A stretch of 64,000 bases of DNA from contig JAISCT010000060.1 of assembly GCA_031265355.1 (NCBI GenBank), forward strand, positions 1 to 64,000, in the 5' to 3' direction. Below, in pieces: positions 8,501-15,924 of the stretch. This stretch comes from Oscillospiraceae bacterium (GTDB lineage Bacteria; Bacillota; Clostridia; Oscillospirales; UBA929). How positions within the stretch are numbered: position 1 is the first letter of the stretch; each line of letters starts with the position of its first letter. A model generated the notes under the pieces. It made no database searches. It was given only the letters and a program-made list of their open reading frames with translations, and was not told where the DNA came from. The translations under genes and the position numbers were made by a program.

Positions 8501-9337
8501 GAATTTCGGTGCGTCGTTCGCGGCCCAGGTGTCGTAGAAGGGCAAGTTGATCCTGTTGTAGGAGGTCATGATGGCCGAGGCGCCGCCTTCCACGATGGCC
8601 GCTCTGGGCGCCGCCATCCAGTTTTCGTGGAAGGTCTGCTCGTCGACTCTGACGTCGCGGTTTGTGCCGGTGTTGAAGTTGTACCCGGCCACGTGTTTCA
8701 GCGTGGCGGCGACGTTTTGGTCCTCCATGCCCTTGACGAACTGAACCGCCAACTGGGCGCCGAGATACGCATCCTCACTCAGGGTGTCGCGGCTGCGGCT
8801 GAAGTGCGTGGAGCGGATCACATCGATCTGGCTTCCCAGCTGGACGTTGGCCGAGGAGGCTTTGTTGTCCCGGCCGTAGGACGTACCGTACTTATACATG
8901 GCGTCCCTGTCCCACGTGGCGGCCGCGGCGGGCTCGGAGGGGGGCAGCGTTGTATCGAAGTGTCCAACGGTGACGACGCCCTGGGGGCCGTCCCAGAAGC
9001 GCATAACCGGGACGCCCAGGGCGCCGACCATGTGCACATAACCGGTGCCCCAGGTATAGCTGTCTTCCCAGACGCCGGTGTTACGGCCGCGGGTGGTGTT
9101 GGAACCGCCCTGCAGATCGTAGAGCTCCACCGTCGTCAGGGCGTTGACGACGCCCCAAGCCAGGGCATCCAATCTCGGGTCGTCCCAATCCAAGGGTTTG
9201 ATGGCGCTTTCCGGATAAATGGCCGGGAATTCCGGCGGGTCCGCCGCAGATACAACGCCGAAGCCGGAAAACAGACTGATGATCATGATCAGTGTCACAG
9301 CGAGTGCCAACAATTTTTTCACATTGTTCTTTTGCAT
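5561..9337 (-). CDS. Secreted GH3 beta-glucosidase with PA14, cohesin-like and dockerin modules
   Basis: 1258 aa; the ATG at 9337 follows an AAAGGGG-type site. Order: signal peptide (1-31); GH3 N-terminal barrel (~50-400) with LKHVAGYN near 214 and the nucleophile Asp335 in TMTDWGG; GH3 C-terminal domain (~430-900) interrupted by a PA14-like insert (~550-700); fibronectin-III-like domain ending in a YLDPGEKRTV block; a cohesin-like beta-sandwich (~1055-1190, with VTVSNVPGTNAFELTAKFD); and a type I dockerin (~1195-1258) with two Ca-binding segments (GGDGYIDILDLSWVI and DANADGIVNLADILI). It should hydrolyse beta-glucosides outside the cell. Having a dockerin and a cohesin-like module in one chain is unusual. 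Expression is probably controlled by the operator-flanked promoter at 9549-9577. Confidence 0.93.
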   Translation of the reverse strand: MQKNNVKKLLALAVTLIMIISLFSGFGVVSAADPPEFPAIYPESAIKPLDWDDPRLDALAWGVVNALTTVELYDLQGGSNTTRGRNTGVWEDSYTWGTGYVHMVGALGVPVMRFWDGPQGVVTVGHFDTTLPPSEPAAAATWDRDAMYKYGTSYGRDNKASSANVQLGSQIDVIRSTHFSRSRDTLSEDAYLGAQLAVQFVKGMEDQNVAATLKHVAGYNFNTGTNRDVRVDEQTFHENWMAAPRAAIVEGGASAIMTSYNRINLPFYDTWAANDAPKFYSSQGNAFYPQVGIPNPNAIQSEKEFPVGYQAAWDTYLLKDTLRNMYGYQGLTMTDWGGNTTFSGFSGTTLETGTISRNTQARFEEAIDLGYGTLEDVRLNAYYNLKAIGKLGYLGLVQLDDNGVAIRGTIAGGHNSIELAHPLGQERYDILWENEALNLEVETKGAVLLKNENNALPLKDAAGKKIAVIGLSGQYALTSHYSEASAGWVQAKFSPLEKIDELMPNSDVKGYIGVNDIVGEPIPADLLWSEIERPTQPQYTGDYDGVTAGVNFTVGDAATASEALTNTVSKILPDLKVLTGTNDYKNGPTGNGIVKGQAGRVVTYLKAPADGIYGFKILNIGGTRYGAVSDSRISLLGDDMEVESSTDITFTAAPNFGRGSSIPAGSGYGTSSDVATREGLNIPATFTSVTLIKDRWYKLETGMWTTLNAKDAQFQVNWLPGNTTDASRAAAVAAAGVPGTDVVFFAHQRSNGGSAAAETTNTLAAVQVSLLEEVSAAARAAGNKVIFVGNISLAVSMPWIDKVDAVLWMWLGGDTIGTATAQLLTGVVNPSGKTTITFPTDSQQSQFGNEYNQNANVASPGTYSVYFEGIYGGYKWYDWQKNGSDGVLFPFGYGLSYTTFGYSNLKVVPTPGAKYGYTVSVDVENTGDVAGGEAVQVYLSAPKDYVMPALNRNQIIEEVQIAKKALVQFDKVYLDPGEKRTVTMDVGWEQLMYWDINAPLATQSDGTKGKWQPVLGERTFMVGGSSANLPLSATVTVEKVVGEGELVAGIIAPAVLDTVSSGALSYGVTVSNVPGTNAFELTAKFDSAKLDYVDSVINIPDSFSPFFLKDPTYNAETGVYKAAIVLLKQGVVWSVEDPVKILTVNFKAKSGLTNNAQVKGELTSVLIPEVSPTEVIAAYAVLNPSSATAVVSNQWRFDVNVPGGDGYIDILDLSWVINKYYLYMAGDAGWADAQAFDANADGIVNLADILIISSYFAA

Positions 9338-9492
9338 GGAATTGTCCCCTTCTTTCTTCTTTCCTGACCTAACCCGGTGTAGCCGGAATCAAAAATTGAT
9401 CTATCTTACCGCGCCTTTGGACGACACACCCCCTTCCACGGTGCTATTTGACCTTTTGCCGGCATCTCCCCCTTTCCATCATCGCAACTCAT

Positions 9493-9506
9493 AAAGGTAT
9501 ACCTTT
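9493..9506. promoter_or_regulatory. Palindromic operator, copy C
   Basis: Perfect AAAGGTATACCTTT in the GH3 leader. Forty-two bases separate it from the -10 box (ends 9549), identical to copy B and its promoter. Confidence 0.75.
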
Positions 9507-9548
9507 CCAGCGTATAGATAACACAGTGCTTTCAGAAATATCAGCTCT

Positions 9549-9577
9549 ACTATATTACAACATTTCAGCAAAGTCAA
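9549..9577 (-). promoter_or_regulatory. Promoter of the GH3 beta-glucosidase gene
   Basis: On the minus strand TTGACT (9577-9572), 17 bp, TATAGT (9554-9549). This predicts a ~200-nt leader before the ATG at 9337. That leader holds operator copy C and no long ORF. Confidence 0.85.
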
Positions 9578-9681
9578 TAGACTATTTTGTACGATTTTCG
9601 AAAAATTTCTGCAATACTTCCAATTTTTAACATATTTTTACAAGGGAAAATCATAAAAAACTCTCAAATGCGCCCACCTGG

Positions 9682-9695
9682 AAAGGTATGCGTTT
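9682..9695. promoter_or_regulatory. Palindromic operator, copy D
   Basis: AAAGGTATGCGTTT inside GGAAAGGTATGCGTTTCC (9680-9697), a near-perfect 18-bp inverted repeat. It is 104 bp upstream of the GH3 -35 box and 189 bp centre to centre from copy C. A GGAAACGTTTTC element at 9714-9725 resembles a degenerate catabolite-response element. Confidence 0.65.
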
Positions 9696-9823
9696 CCGGC
9701 GTTTTTTGAGCGGCGGAAACGTTTTCTTTTCTTGCAGAAATCGCTCGTTACAACTGTAAAATCGCGAAAATCGTCTTCAATATCGATTGAGTTGAGAAAT
9801 CCTCTCAGTCGTCAGCCGGACAT

Positions 9824-9873
9824 GCCGCAGGCCCCCGGCCCGCCTTCTTAAAGACGGGCCGGGGGCCTGCGGC
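9824..9873. terminator. 19-bp GC-rich hairpin
   Basis: GCCGCAGGCCCCCGGCCCG (9824-9842) pairs perfectly with 9855-9873 around a 12-nt loop, 16 bp after the stop of the gene at 9889-11193. A T-rich stretch follows on the plus strand. Confidence 0.75.
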
Positions 9874-9888
9874 TGATTTGATTTTCTT

Positions 9889-11193
9889 TTATCCGAAGAC
9901 GCGGCTCAGAAGCCCTTTTGGGGGATTCTGGGCCTCTTTGACCTCCATGGCATGCCACAGCATCTCGGCGGCATCGGCGCGGGTGAGTGTCTCCGACAAC
10001 CGCATGGTCCCGTCGCGGAAAGCGCTGAGAACGCCCGTCGCATTCATATTGGCGGCGGCCTGCCGGGCCCAGGCGGGGGCTGCGTCGCGGTCGGCAAACA
10101 CCGGCTGGCCCGCATCGGCCGGCCGCAGCATGTTGTCTAAAATCACCGCCGCCTCCGCGCGTGTGACCGGCCGGTCCGCGCGCAGCGCCTTGCGCCCGTC
10201 CGGCAAGCCCACGCCGTGTATGACCCCGGCCTTGATGGCCGCCGAAGCGTAAGGCTTCACCCAGGCGGGCGTCACCGCGTCGTCGGAGAAACCCGTCACC
10301 GCCGCCGGCGTCACCGCCCGATCCCCAACGGCCGTCATGGCCAGTGTGATGAACTCCCCGCGGCTGACCGGCAACTCGGGGCTGAAATAGTGCAGATTCC
10401 CCATCTGTTCACCGACAAATACGCCCTCTTCACACAGCCGGATCGCCGCGAAGTGGGCGGGATGCCCCTCCATGTCGGCGTAAGTGGTCTTTGTCTTCGG
10501 TTTCTCGATCTTGATATTGACAACGGCCTCCTCGGAGTTGTGTCCCTGGGTGTCGACAGCCACATAAGAGAATGTGTCGGCGCCGGTCTTGTTTCGATAA
10601 GGCGTGTACGTGAACAGATCCTCCGTCCCGACCTCCACGTCGCCGCGCCGTGCCTTCTTCGTGACCTTGTAAAGGAGAGCGTCCCCGTCGGGGTCCGACC
10701 CCTTGAAGGCCTGTGTGACGGCAATGTTCTTGTACGTGACGAGGGTCAGATCCTCCGCCACCGGCGGACGGTTTATGGGCGCCGCGAGGGTCAGCCGCAC
10801 GGTGACGGGCGCCCCATGGGCATACCCGTCAAACACCGGCAGATAAGAAAAGCTCGTCTCCGCCGTACCAAGCGCAGCGGGCACAAAACGCAGTGTGTCC
10901 AGCGCGTCTGCCACAACGGCTTCACCCGCCATCATCGTGCGGGTGTCGCAGACGAGCGCCCCAATTTCGGGCGGCGGCAGCGCGATCAACACAATGCCCT
11001 CCAACGGGGTGTCCCCGCCCGCGCGCCGTACAAATTCCTCCCGGGTGAACAAGATCTCCCCGTCGATCGACCCGGTGCGCGTCGGTACGTCCCTGTCCGC
11101 GTCGGCGGACGAGCGCGCGATCACGCCGGGTACGACCGCGGCGAGCAGCGTCAGCACCAACGCCAACGCGAAAAACCGGTATCTCTGCCTCAA
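9889..11193 (-). CDS. Secreted Ig-like / SLH surface protein
   Basis: TTG at 11193 is preceded by GGGAGG at 7 nt; an upstream in-frame ATG at 11217 would place that ribosome site inside the gene. 434 aa. Order: signal peptide (hydrophobic FFALALVLTLLAAVVPGV); an Ig-like stretch (~35-140); a second Ig/cadherin-like domain (~140-235: NRPPVAEDL, GSDPDGDALLYKV, GADTFSYVAVD), the pattern of tandem bacterial Ig domains; then three SLH-like repeats (~245-425; the GEFITLAM, RAEAAVILDNM and RADAAEMLWHAM ends are clear). Probably a structural or adhesive S-layer protein; no catalytic motif is seen. Confidence 0.8.
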   Translation of the reverse strand: MRQRYRFFALALVLTLLAAVVPGVIARSSADADRDVPTRTGSIDGEILFTREEFVRRAGGDTPLEGIVLIALPPPEIGALVCDTRTMMAGEAVVADALDTLRFVPAALGTAETSFSYLPVFDGYAHGAPVTVRLTLAAPINRPPVAEDLTLVTYKNIAVTQAFKGSDPDGDALLYKVTKKARRGDVEVGTEDLFTYTPYRNKTGADTFSYVAVDTQGHNSEEAVVNIKIEKPKTKTTYADMEGHPAHFAAIRLCEEGVFVGEQMGNLHYFSPELPVSRGEFITLAMTAVGDRAVTPAAVTGFSDDAVTPAWVKPYASAAIKAGVIHGVGLPDGRKALRADRPVTRAEAAVILDNMLRPADAGQPVFADRDAAPAWARQAAANMNATGVLSAFRDGTMRLSETLTRADAAEMLWHAMEVKEAQNPPKGLLSRVFG

Positions 11194-11225
11194 TTTGTTT
11201 ACCTCCCAACAGCACATGTAATATT

Positions 11226-11393
11226 CTAGTAGACTGTGTCACCTAAATGTTTACCAAGCGCCGGTCTTTTTCCCGCCAGACAGCGTTGGCGGAACCCGCT
11301 GATACACGCCAGTATCAGCGGGACCCGCCGCCTTGTCTGACGAAAAAAATCCTCGCCGCTTGCTGACAACCTTTAGATGACACAGCCTACTAG
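11226..11393. mobile_element. MITE-like element with 22-23-bp terminal inverted repeats
   Basis: The left end CTAGTAGACTGTGTCACCTA and the reverse complement of the right end (CTAGTAGGCTGTGTCATCTA) differ at two positions. The 168-bp interior holds a perfect 11-bp hairpin (CCCGCTGATAC, 6-nt loop, GTATCAGCGGG) and no ORF. It fits a non-autonomous transposable element mobilised by an insertion sequence elsewhere; no clear target duplication is seen beyond the CTAG at each tip. Confidence 0.7.
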
Positions 11394-11436
11394 GGGCCGG
11401 AAACAAGACAAAAATGAACTGTTCCCTTTTCCCCTC

Positions 11437-11465
11437 TTGACAGATTCGCCAAAATGCGGTATGAT
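11437..11465 (+). promoter_or_regulatory. Promoter of the solute-binding protein gene
   Basis: TTGACA (11437-11442), 17 bp, TATGAT (11460-11465); predicted leader of ~50 nt to the ATG at 11520. It lies just outside the MITE right end. Confidence 0.85.
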
Positions 11466-11519
11466 AGAGACATATAATACATATATTCTTAATATGTATT
11501 TGGAAAGTGGGGGAATGCA

Positions 11520-12587
11520 ATGAAACATGTCAAATTGTGGGCGTGGCTGCTGGCCTTGGCGCTGCTTCTGGCGCTGCCTGGGTGTGCGGCCGGGGAGACG
11601 GCCGACGACGCCGCGCCGCCCGCCTCGCAGGGCGGTGTGGCGCAGGACGACGGCGGGGACGAGCTGTTCACGCTCCGGATGATCACGATCACCGCCTTCA
11701 ATGAACTCAACGTGGCGGACGCGCTGGGTTTCTTTCGTGACGAGGGCATTCAAATCGAGTACATCGGCGCGCTGAACAAGAGCGTCACGGAGCACCAGCT
11801 CCTCACCCAGGGCGAAGTCGACGTCTTTGTCCAGTCCCATCCGCCGGTGGTGGCGCAGGCGCGGCTCGCCGGTATGAAGTCCATCGCCGTGACCACCGGT
11901 ATCGTCGACCATGAGGAGTACACGCATGTGCGCTACCTGGTGCAAAAGGACAGCCCGATTCAGTCGCTGGACGAGGCCGTCGGGCACAAGGTGGCCATCA
12001 CCCGCATCAACCCGTGCGAGGACGGCTATGTGAAATATTATTTAAAGACCCGGGGGCTCGACCCGGAGGGCGCCGAGTTTGTGACGCTGGAGGCCGGTAC
12101 GCTGGAACAGTCGCTGGTGCAGGGCCTGGTCGACATCACCACCTCCCATCCACCCCACGCGGGCGCCGCGCTGGCGACCGGTGAGGTGCGTGAGATCTTC
12201 AACACTTGGGAGATGTTCGGAAGCCCCGGCGCCGGCCTCTCCACACGCGGATTCAGGGAGGATTTCATCCAAGAGCACCCGGACGTGGTGCAGGGCTTCG
12301 TGAACGCGCTGTACCGGGCGCGGGTCTGGATCAACAATAACATCGACGAGGCCAAGGCAATCGTCGCTGACTTTTTGGACCTCGACCCGTCGGATCTCAG
12401 TTCGTTTTACTTCGACGAAAACAAGAACATAGACCCCGCTTACATCGAAAAGTGGTTTGAGATCTCCGAGGAGATTGACCTCTGGGAACCGGGGGACATC
12501 CTCCCCACAGACATCTACACAAACGATTTCGTCCCGGCGGATATCCCCGAGAGCGACGCCACGCGCCACTGGGAGGGCGGCGCATAG
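11520..12587 (+). CDS. Lipoprotein solute-binding protein of the NMT1/TauA/SsuA type
   Basis: 355 aa; ATG with a GTGGGGG-type site. A lipoprotein signal ends in LPGC, then an acidic linker. The mature protein shows the NMT1/ABC-nitrate-sulfonate fold: NVADALGFFRDEGI, EVDVFVQSHPP, the GHKVAITRINP segment and a long helical tail. Such proteins deliver small organic ions (sulfonates, nitrate, pyrimidine precursors, aromatic acids) to an ABC importer. No permease or ATPase gene is next to it, so it must share a transporter encoded elsewhere. It converges on the amidohydrolase operon, so a functional link is possible but unproven. Confidence 0.85.
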   Translation: MKHVKLWAWLLALALLLALPGCAAGETADDAAPPASQGGVAQDDGGDELFTLRMITITAFNELNVADALGFFRDEGIQIEYIGALNKSVTEHQLLTQGEVDVFVQSHPPVVAQARLAGMKSIAVTTGIVDHEEYTHVRYLVQKDSPIQSLDEAVGHKVAITRINPCEDGYVKYYLKTRGLDPEGAEFVTLEAGTLEQSLVQGLVDITTSHPPHAGAALATGEVREIFNTWEMFGSPGAGLSTRGFREDFIQEHPDVVQGFVNALYRARVWINNNIDEAKAIVADFLDLDPSDLSSFYFDENKNIDPAYIEKWFEISEEIDLWEPGDILPTDIYTNDFVPADIPESDATRHWEGGA

Positions 12588-12595
12588 CGCCTGCC

Positions 12596-12628
12596 CACCT
12601 TCCAAGCCATGGCATGGCTCGGAAGGTG
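12596..12628. terminator. Hairpin after the solute-binding protein gene
   Basis: CACCTTCC...AGCCATG against CATGGCT...GGAAGGTG, one internal mismatch and a very tight loop, 9 bp after the stop at 12587. It has no U-tract. Confidence 0.5.
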
Positions 12629-12665
12629 AATGCGAGAATTGGACCGAGGCGCCTCAGCGCTTCGC

Positions 12666-12708
12666 AAAGAATGGGCTTGCGGATGTGAATTCCGAAAGCC
12701 CATTCTTT
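12666..12708. terminator. Bidirectional terminator between convergent genes
   Basis: AAAGAATGGGCTT (12666-12678) pairs perfectly with 12696-12708, with a 17-nt loop and flanking A/T-rich ends. It serves the plus-strand binding protein and the minus-strand amidohydrolase operon. Confidence 0.75.
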
Positions 12709-12742
12709 TCCATTACGGGTATGATCGGTTCCCAATTGGGGG

Positions 12743-13654
12743 TCAAAAATCCAGTTTCATCAGGGTGGCCATGTTGGCGCAGGCCACTTTGTCGAGGACT
12801 TCGGGGGCGTCGGGGAAGGCGCGGTCCAGTTCGGCGATGGAGTAGTGGAAGGAACCGAAGGGCACATCCGTGCCGAAGAGGATCTTATCCTCGCCCAGCA
12901 GCTCGACGCCCTGACGCATCCGTGCGGCGGAGCACATTGAGGTGTCCGTGTATACATGGGAAAGCCCCCGCACCATCGGGTAGAACTCCTCCACATCGCT
13001 GCAGCAATGCGCCACGATGATCTTCACGTCACCCCACCGGCGACAGAAGTCCACCACGCGGGAGACCTCGCTGTACGCCGGTGTGCTCACGCGGCTGTGG
13101 GGGCTGTCCGAGGTGTAGTAGGGGTTGTCGCCGCAGTGCGTGAGAACCGGCAGATCGGCCTCGCGGAACACCGCCATGGCCGCGTCTACGCGCGGGTCGC
13201 TCAGCGGGACGTTTTGGATCGTCGGGTGCAGCTTCAGCCCTTTGGCGCCGAGGGCGACGTCGCGGCGCAGCTTGTCTTGCATCTCGCCCACCGGCATGTC
13301 AAACACACAGGTCGTAAACGGAATGATGCGGGGTTCGAGCTTCGACGCGGCCAGATACTCCTCAAAGGTCTGGTTCGGCCAGATGGGCAGCATAACAATG
13401 CCGACCACCTCCGGGTGTTCGTCCAGTTCCTTCGTCAAGTTCTCAAGCGTCCACTCCCAACTGCGGTACTGGCCGGCGCGTATCAGATCCTCGACCTCCT
13501 TGGGAATCAACGGGATCGTGTAGCCGGAGCGCTCGCAGTCGATGAACGGGTCCTCGTAGTCACCCTTTTGGATGTTCGTCTTGAATGTGATGTTCTTATT
13601 CCCGTGGAAGATATCGCCGATGTGGGCGTGAGAATCGATAATGCGTTTGGCCAT
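12743..13654 (-). CDS. Amidohydrolase-2 family TIM-barrel metalloenzyme (paralogue 1)
   Basis: The ATG at 13654 follows GGAGGG at 6 nt; the frame extends upstream but without a site. 303 aa. Metal-ligand motifs of the amidohydrolase-2 family are present: HAH in DSHAHIGD near residue 8, GLKLHP near 160, LTHCGD, VAHCCS and GTDVPF. Members are hydrolases or non-oxidative decarboxylases of small acids; the substrate cannot be read from sequence. It is paralogous to the next gene over its whole length (shared FEEYLAASKLEPR and GAKGLKLHP). It is last in a run aldehyde dehydrogenase-ptb-buk-amidohydrolase-amidohydrolase, so it probably prepares or clears a substrate of that pathway. Confidence 0.85.
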   Translation of the reverse strand: MAKRIIDSHAHIGDIFHGNKNITFKTNIQKGDYEDPFIDCERSGYTIPLIPKEVEDLIRAGQYRSWEWTLENLTKELDEHPEVVGIVMLPIWPNQTFEEYLAASKLEPRIIPFTTCVFDMPVGEMQDKLRRDVALGAKGLKLHPTIQNVPLSDPRVDAAMAVFREADLPVLTHCGDNPYYTSDSPHSRVSTPAYSEVSRVVDFCRRWGDVKIIVAHCCSDVEEFYPMVRGLSHVYTDTSMCSAARMRQGVELLGEDKILFGTDVPFGSFHYSIAELDRAFPDAPEVLDKVACANMATLMKLDF

Positions 13655-13749
13655 GATTTTCCCTCCTGATGGGCGCCGCGTCCGGCGCTGCCTGGTCGGC
13701 GCGGTGAGGGGCGCCCTTTTGTCGTTCCGGCGCCCGGCGGGCGAGCGTC

Positions 13750-14652
13750 TCACAGGTGCAGCAGACGCGCGATGTTGCCGTAGAAGACCTTATCCTTTGT
13801 GACGGGGTCGTCCGCGAAGGCTCTGTCGATGACCTCGACACAGAATTTTTCATTGACAAAGGGGTAGTCCGTGCCGAACATCACGCGGTCCGCTCCCATG
13901 ATGTTTACGGCTTTGCGGGCCAGGTCCACCGAACAGAACGAGGTGTCGGCGTAGACGTTCTCCAGACCGCGGCAGCCCTCCATCAGGACGTCCGCGTCGG
14001 CCGCGCAGTGGGCGGCCACCAACACCTGGTCCTTCCGGAGCCGGGCGAACGAGAAGAAGTCCGCCATCGCGCCGTACTTGGAGTTTACGGGGTAGTTCTT
14101 GTCCGCGGAATAGTACGTCCCCTCGCCAACATGGATCACCACCGGCAGATCCACCTCGGCAAACACCTCCGCCGCGGCCACCATGCGGTCGTCCATCAAG
14201 TGAACGTTTTGCAAAATTGGGTGGAGCTTCAGCCCCTTGGCGCCCCGGCCGACATCACGGCGCAGCTTGGCCGTCATCTCGTCCAGCGGCAGCGTCATGT
14301 CCGCGGCCGTGAAGGGGATGAGGCGCGGCTCGAGCTTGGAGGCGGCCAGGTACTCCTCGAAGGTCGTGTTCGGCAGCACGGGCAGCAGCACGATACCGGC
14401 CATCTCGCACTCGTCCAACTGGCGCACGGTGTTCTCCAGCGTGGCCTCCAGGCAGCGGAACTGCCCGCCGTCGATGACAAGCTGCAGATCGCGCGGGTCG
14501 TCCGTAAAGAGAGGCTTTTCAAACAGAGACTCCTCCAGCTCGATGAAACGGTCCTCATAGTCGCCTTTCTTGACGTTCGTCTTGAAACTGATGTTCCGAT
14601 TTTCGTGGAAAATGTCTCCCAGGTGCGCGTGCGCGTCGATGATCCTTCGCAT
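13750..14652 (-). CDS. Amidohydrolase-2 family TIM-barrel metalloenzyme (paralogue 2)
   Basis: ATG at 14652 preceded by GGAGGATC. 300 aa. Motifs: HAH in DAHAHLGD (near 8), GLKLHP, VIHVGEG, AAHCAA and GTDYPF. The third motif reads IHVGEG where its neighbour has THCGD, so the two active sites differ and the enzymes may act on different but related compounds or form a hetero-oligomer. Gap of 95 bp to the next gene, 67 bp from butyrate kinase. Confidence 0.85.
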   Translation of the reverse strand: MRRIIDAHAHLGDIFHENRNISFKTNVKKGDYEDRFIELEESLFEKPLFTDDPRDLQLVIDGGQFRCLEATLENTVRQLDECEMAGIVLLPVLPNTTFEEYLAASKLEPRLIPFTAADMTLPLDEMTAKLRRDVGRGAKGLKLHPILQNVHLMDDRMVAAAEVFAEVDLPVVIHVGEGTYYSADKNYPVNSKYGAMADFFSFARLRKDQVLVAAHCAADADVLMEGCRGLENVYADTSFCSVDLARKAVNIMGADRVMFGTDYPFVNEKFCVEVIDRAFADDPVTKDKVFYGNIARLLHL

Positions 14653-14719
14653 AAGGGATCCTCCTTCCGAGATTCCAAATTTTTACATATAATTTTGTGT
14701 GCGATCGGGCATGCTGGGA

Positions 14720-15790
14720 TCAGAGGACCTTTTGGAAGGTGTGGGCCGTCTCTTCGCCGCGCAGGACGCGCAGTGCGCCGAGCGCGAGCGCCTCCATCTC
14801 GTTTTCCCCCGCCATCACCTCCACCGGCGCGAGGAAACCGACGCGCGCCGTTATCCAGCCCGTCAGACGTTTCGAGTGAGCGAGGCCGCCGGTGAGAAGA
14901 ACGGCGTCGAGCCGGCCGTTCACCACGACGGACAGTTTCGCGATGTTCTTGGCCACCTCCAGCGCCATGGCCTCAAACACGAGCTGCGCGTGCGCGTCGC
15001 CCGCGACAATGCGTTTTTCCACTTCGCGGGCGTCCTTGGTACCGAGGTGGGCGGCCAGACCGGCGTTGTGGTGCACGCGGTCCATGCCGGCCCGCCTGTC
15101 TCCGCCGTTTTCGGCCATCATGTCGATCACCTGAAAGATCGGCAGTCCCCCCGAGCGCTCGGGGGAAAAGGGACCCTCGTCGTCCGAAATCATGTCGATG
15201 ATGCGGCCCTCGCGGTGCAGCGTGAGGGTGATCCCCCCGCCCAAGTGCGCCACCACCACCGTGAGCGCACCGTACGGCCGTCCGATTTGTTTCGCGTAGC
15301 GCAGCGCCGTGGCCCGCATGTTCAGGTTGTGGCCCATGCCTTTGCGGCGCATCTCCGGCAGCCCGGTGAGACGGACCAGCGGGATGAGCTCGTCCACCGT
15401 CACCGGGTCGTACACGTAGGCCTTGACGCCGACCTCGTCTGCGATGGATTTTGCGATGGGCGCCGCCAGGTTGGAGGCGTGGTTGTTTTGGGGCTTGTGA
15501 CAAAGCTGCCAGACCATGTCGTCGTTTACCTCGTATGCACCGGCGCGGACGGGCGGGAGCAGGCCGCCACGGGCGACGACGGCCGTCAGGTCATGGCGGT
15601 CCACGCCGCGCGCCTCCATCTCCGCCCGCACCAGATCCCGGCGGAAGGCGTATTGATCCCCTATCTCCCGGAAGGGGGCGAGCGCCTCCGCGGTGTGTTC
15701 GAGCGCGGCGGTAAACAGCGGCGTCTCTCCGTCGTAGACCGCGATCTTCGTCGAGGTGGAGCCCGGGTTTAGCACCAAAATCTTTTCCAT
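14720..15790 (-). CDS. buk: Butyrate kinase
   Basis: 356 aa from the ATG at 15790, the usual length. Typical acetokinase-family signatures: ILVLNPGSTSTKIAVY at the N-terminus, VVARGGLLPP, HNLNMRA, VVVAHLGGG and the C-terminal DAVLLTGGLAHS. It catalyses acyl phosphate + ADP to carboxylate + ATP (butyryl- and related short-chain acyl groups). Placed after ptb, it completes acyl-CoA to acid conversion with substrate-level phosphorylation. Two hairpins fill the 134-bp gap to ptb. The frame extends upstream to ~15925 but without a start fitting the family. Confidence 0.93.
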   Translation of the reverse strand: MEKILVLNPGSTSTKIAVYDGETPLFTAALEHTAEALAPFREIGDQYAFRRDLVRAEMEARGVDRHDLTAVVARGGLLPPVRAGAYEVNDDMVWQLCHKPQNNHASNLAAPIAKSIADEVGVKAYVYDPVTVDELIPLVRLTGLPEMRRKGMGHNLNMRATALRYAKQIGRPYGALTVVVAHLGGGITLTLHREGRIIDMISDDEGPFSPERSGGLPIFQVIDMMAENGGDRRAGMDRVHHNAGLAAHLGTKDAREVEKRIVAGDAHAQLVFEAMALEVAKNIAKLSVVVNGRLDAVLLTGGLAHSKRLTGWITARVGFLAPVEVMAGENEMEALALGALRVLRGEETAHTFQKVL

Positions 15791-15812
15791 AAGACGCCTG
15801 TCCTCTCCTAAT

Positions 15813-15875
15813 GTGGGTTGCACCTGCAACCCACAACCCAAATTCTTGTTTTTTGTTGCCGCTTCGCGGCAACAA
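15813..15875. repeat. Two hairpins in the ptb-buk intergenic gap
   Basis: GTGGGTTGCA (15813-15822) pairs with 15825-15834, and TTGTTGCCGC (15853-15862) pairs with 15866-15875 around a TTC loop. Neither has a U-tract on the coding strand, so they may tune mRNA stability or the ptb:buk ratio rather than terminate. Confidence 0.6.
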
Positions 15876-15924
15876 GGTACTATAGCACTTCGTGATGCGC
15901 GCGGTGTCCGCCGCGCCTGCCGCA

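Noticed and set aside
7898-9367. 489-codon plus-strand open frame opposite the GH3 gene
   Set aside because: It mirrors codon bias of the GH3 gene on the other strand; no ribosome site, no recognisable domain, low-complexity composition.
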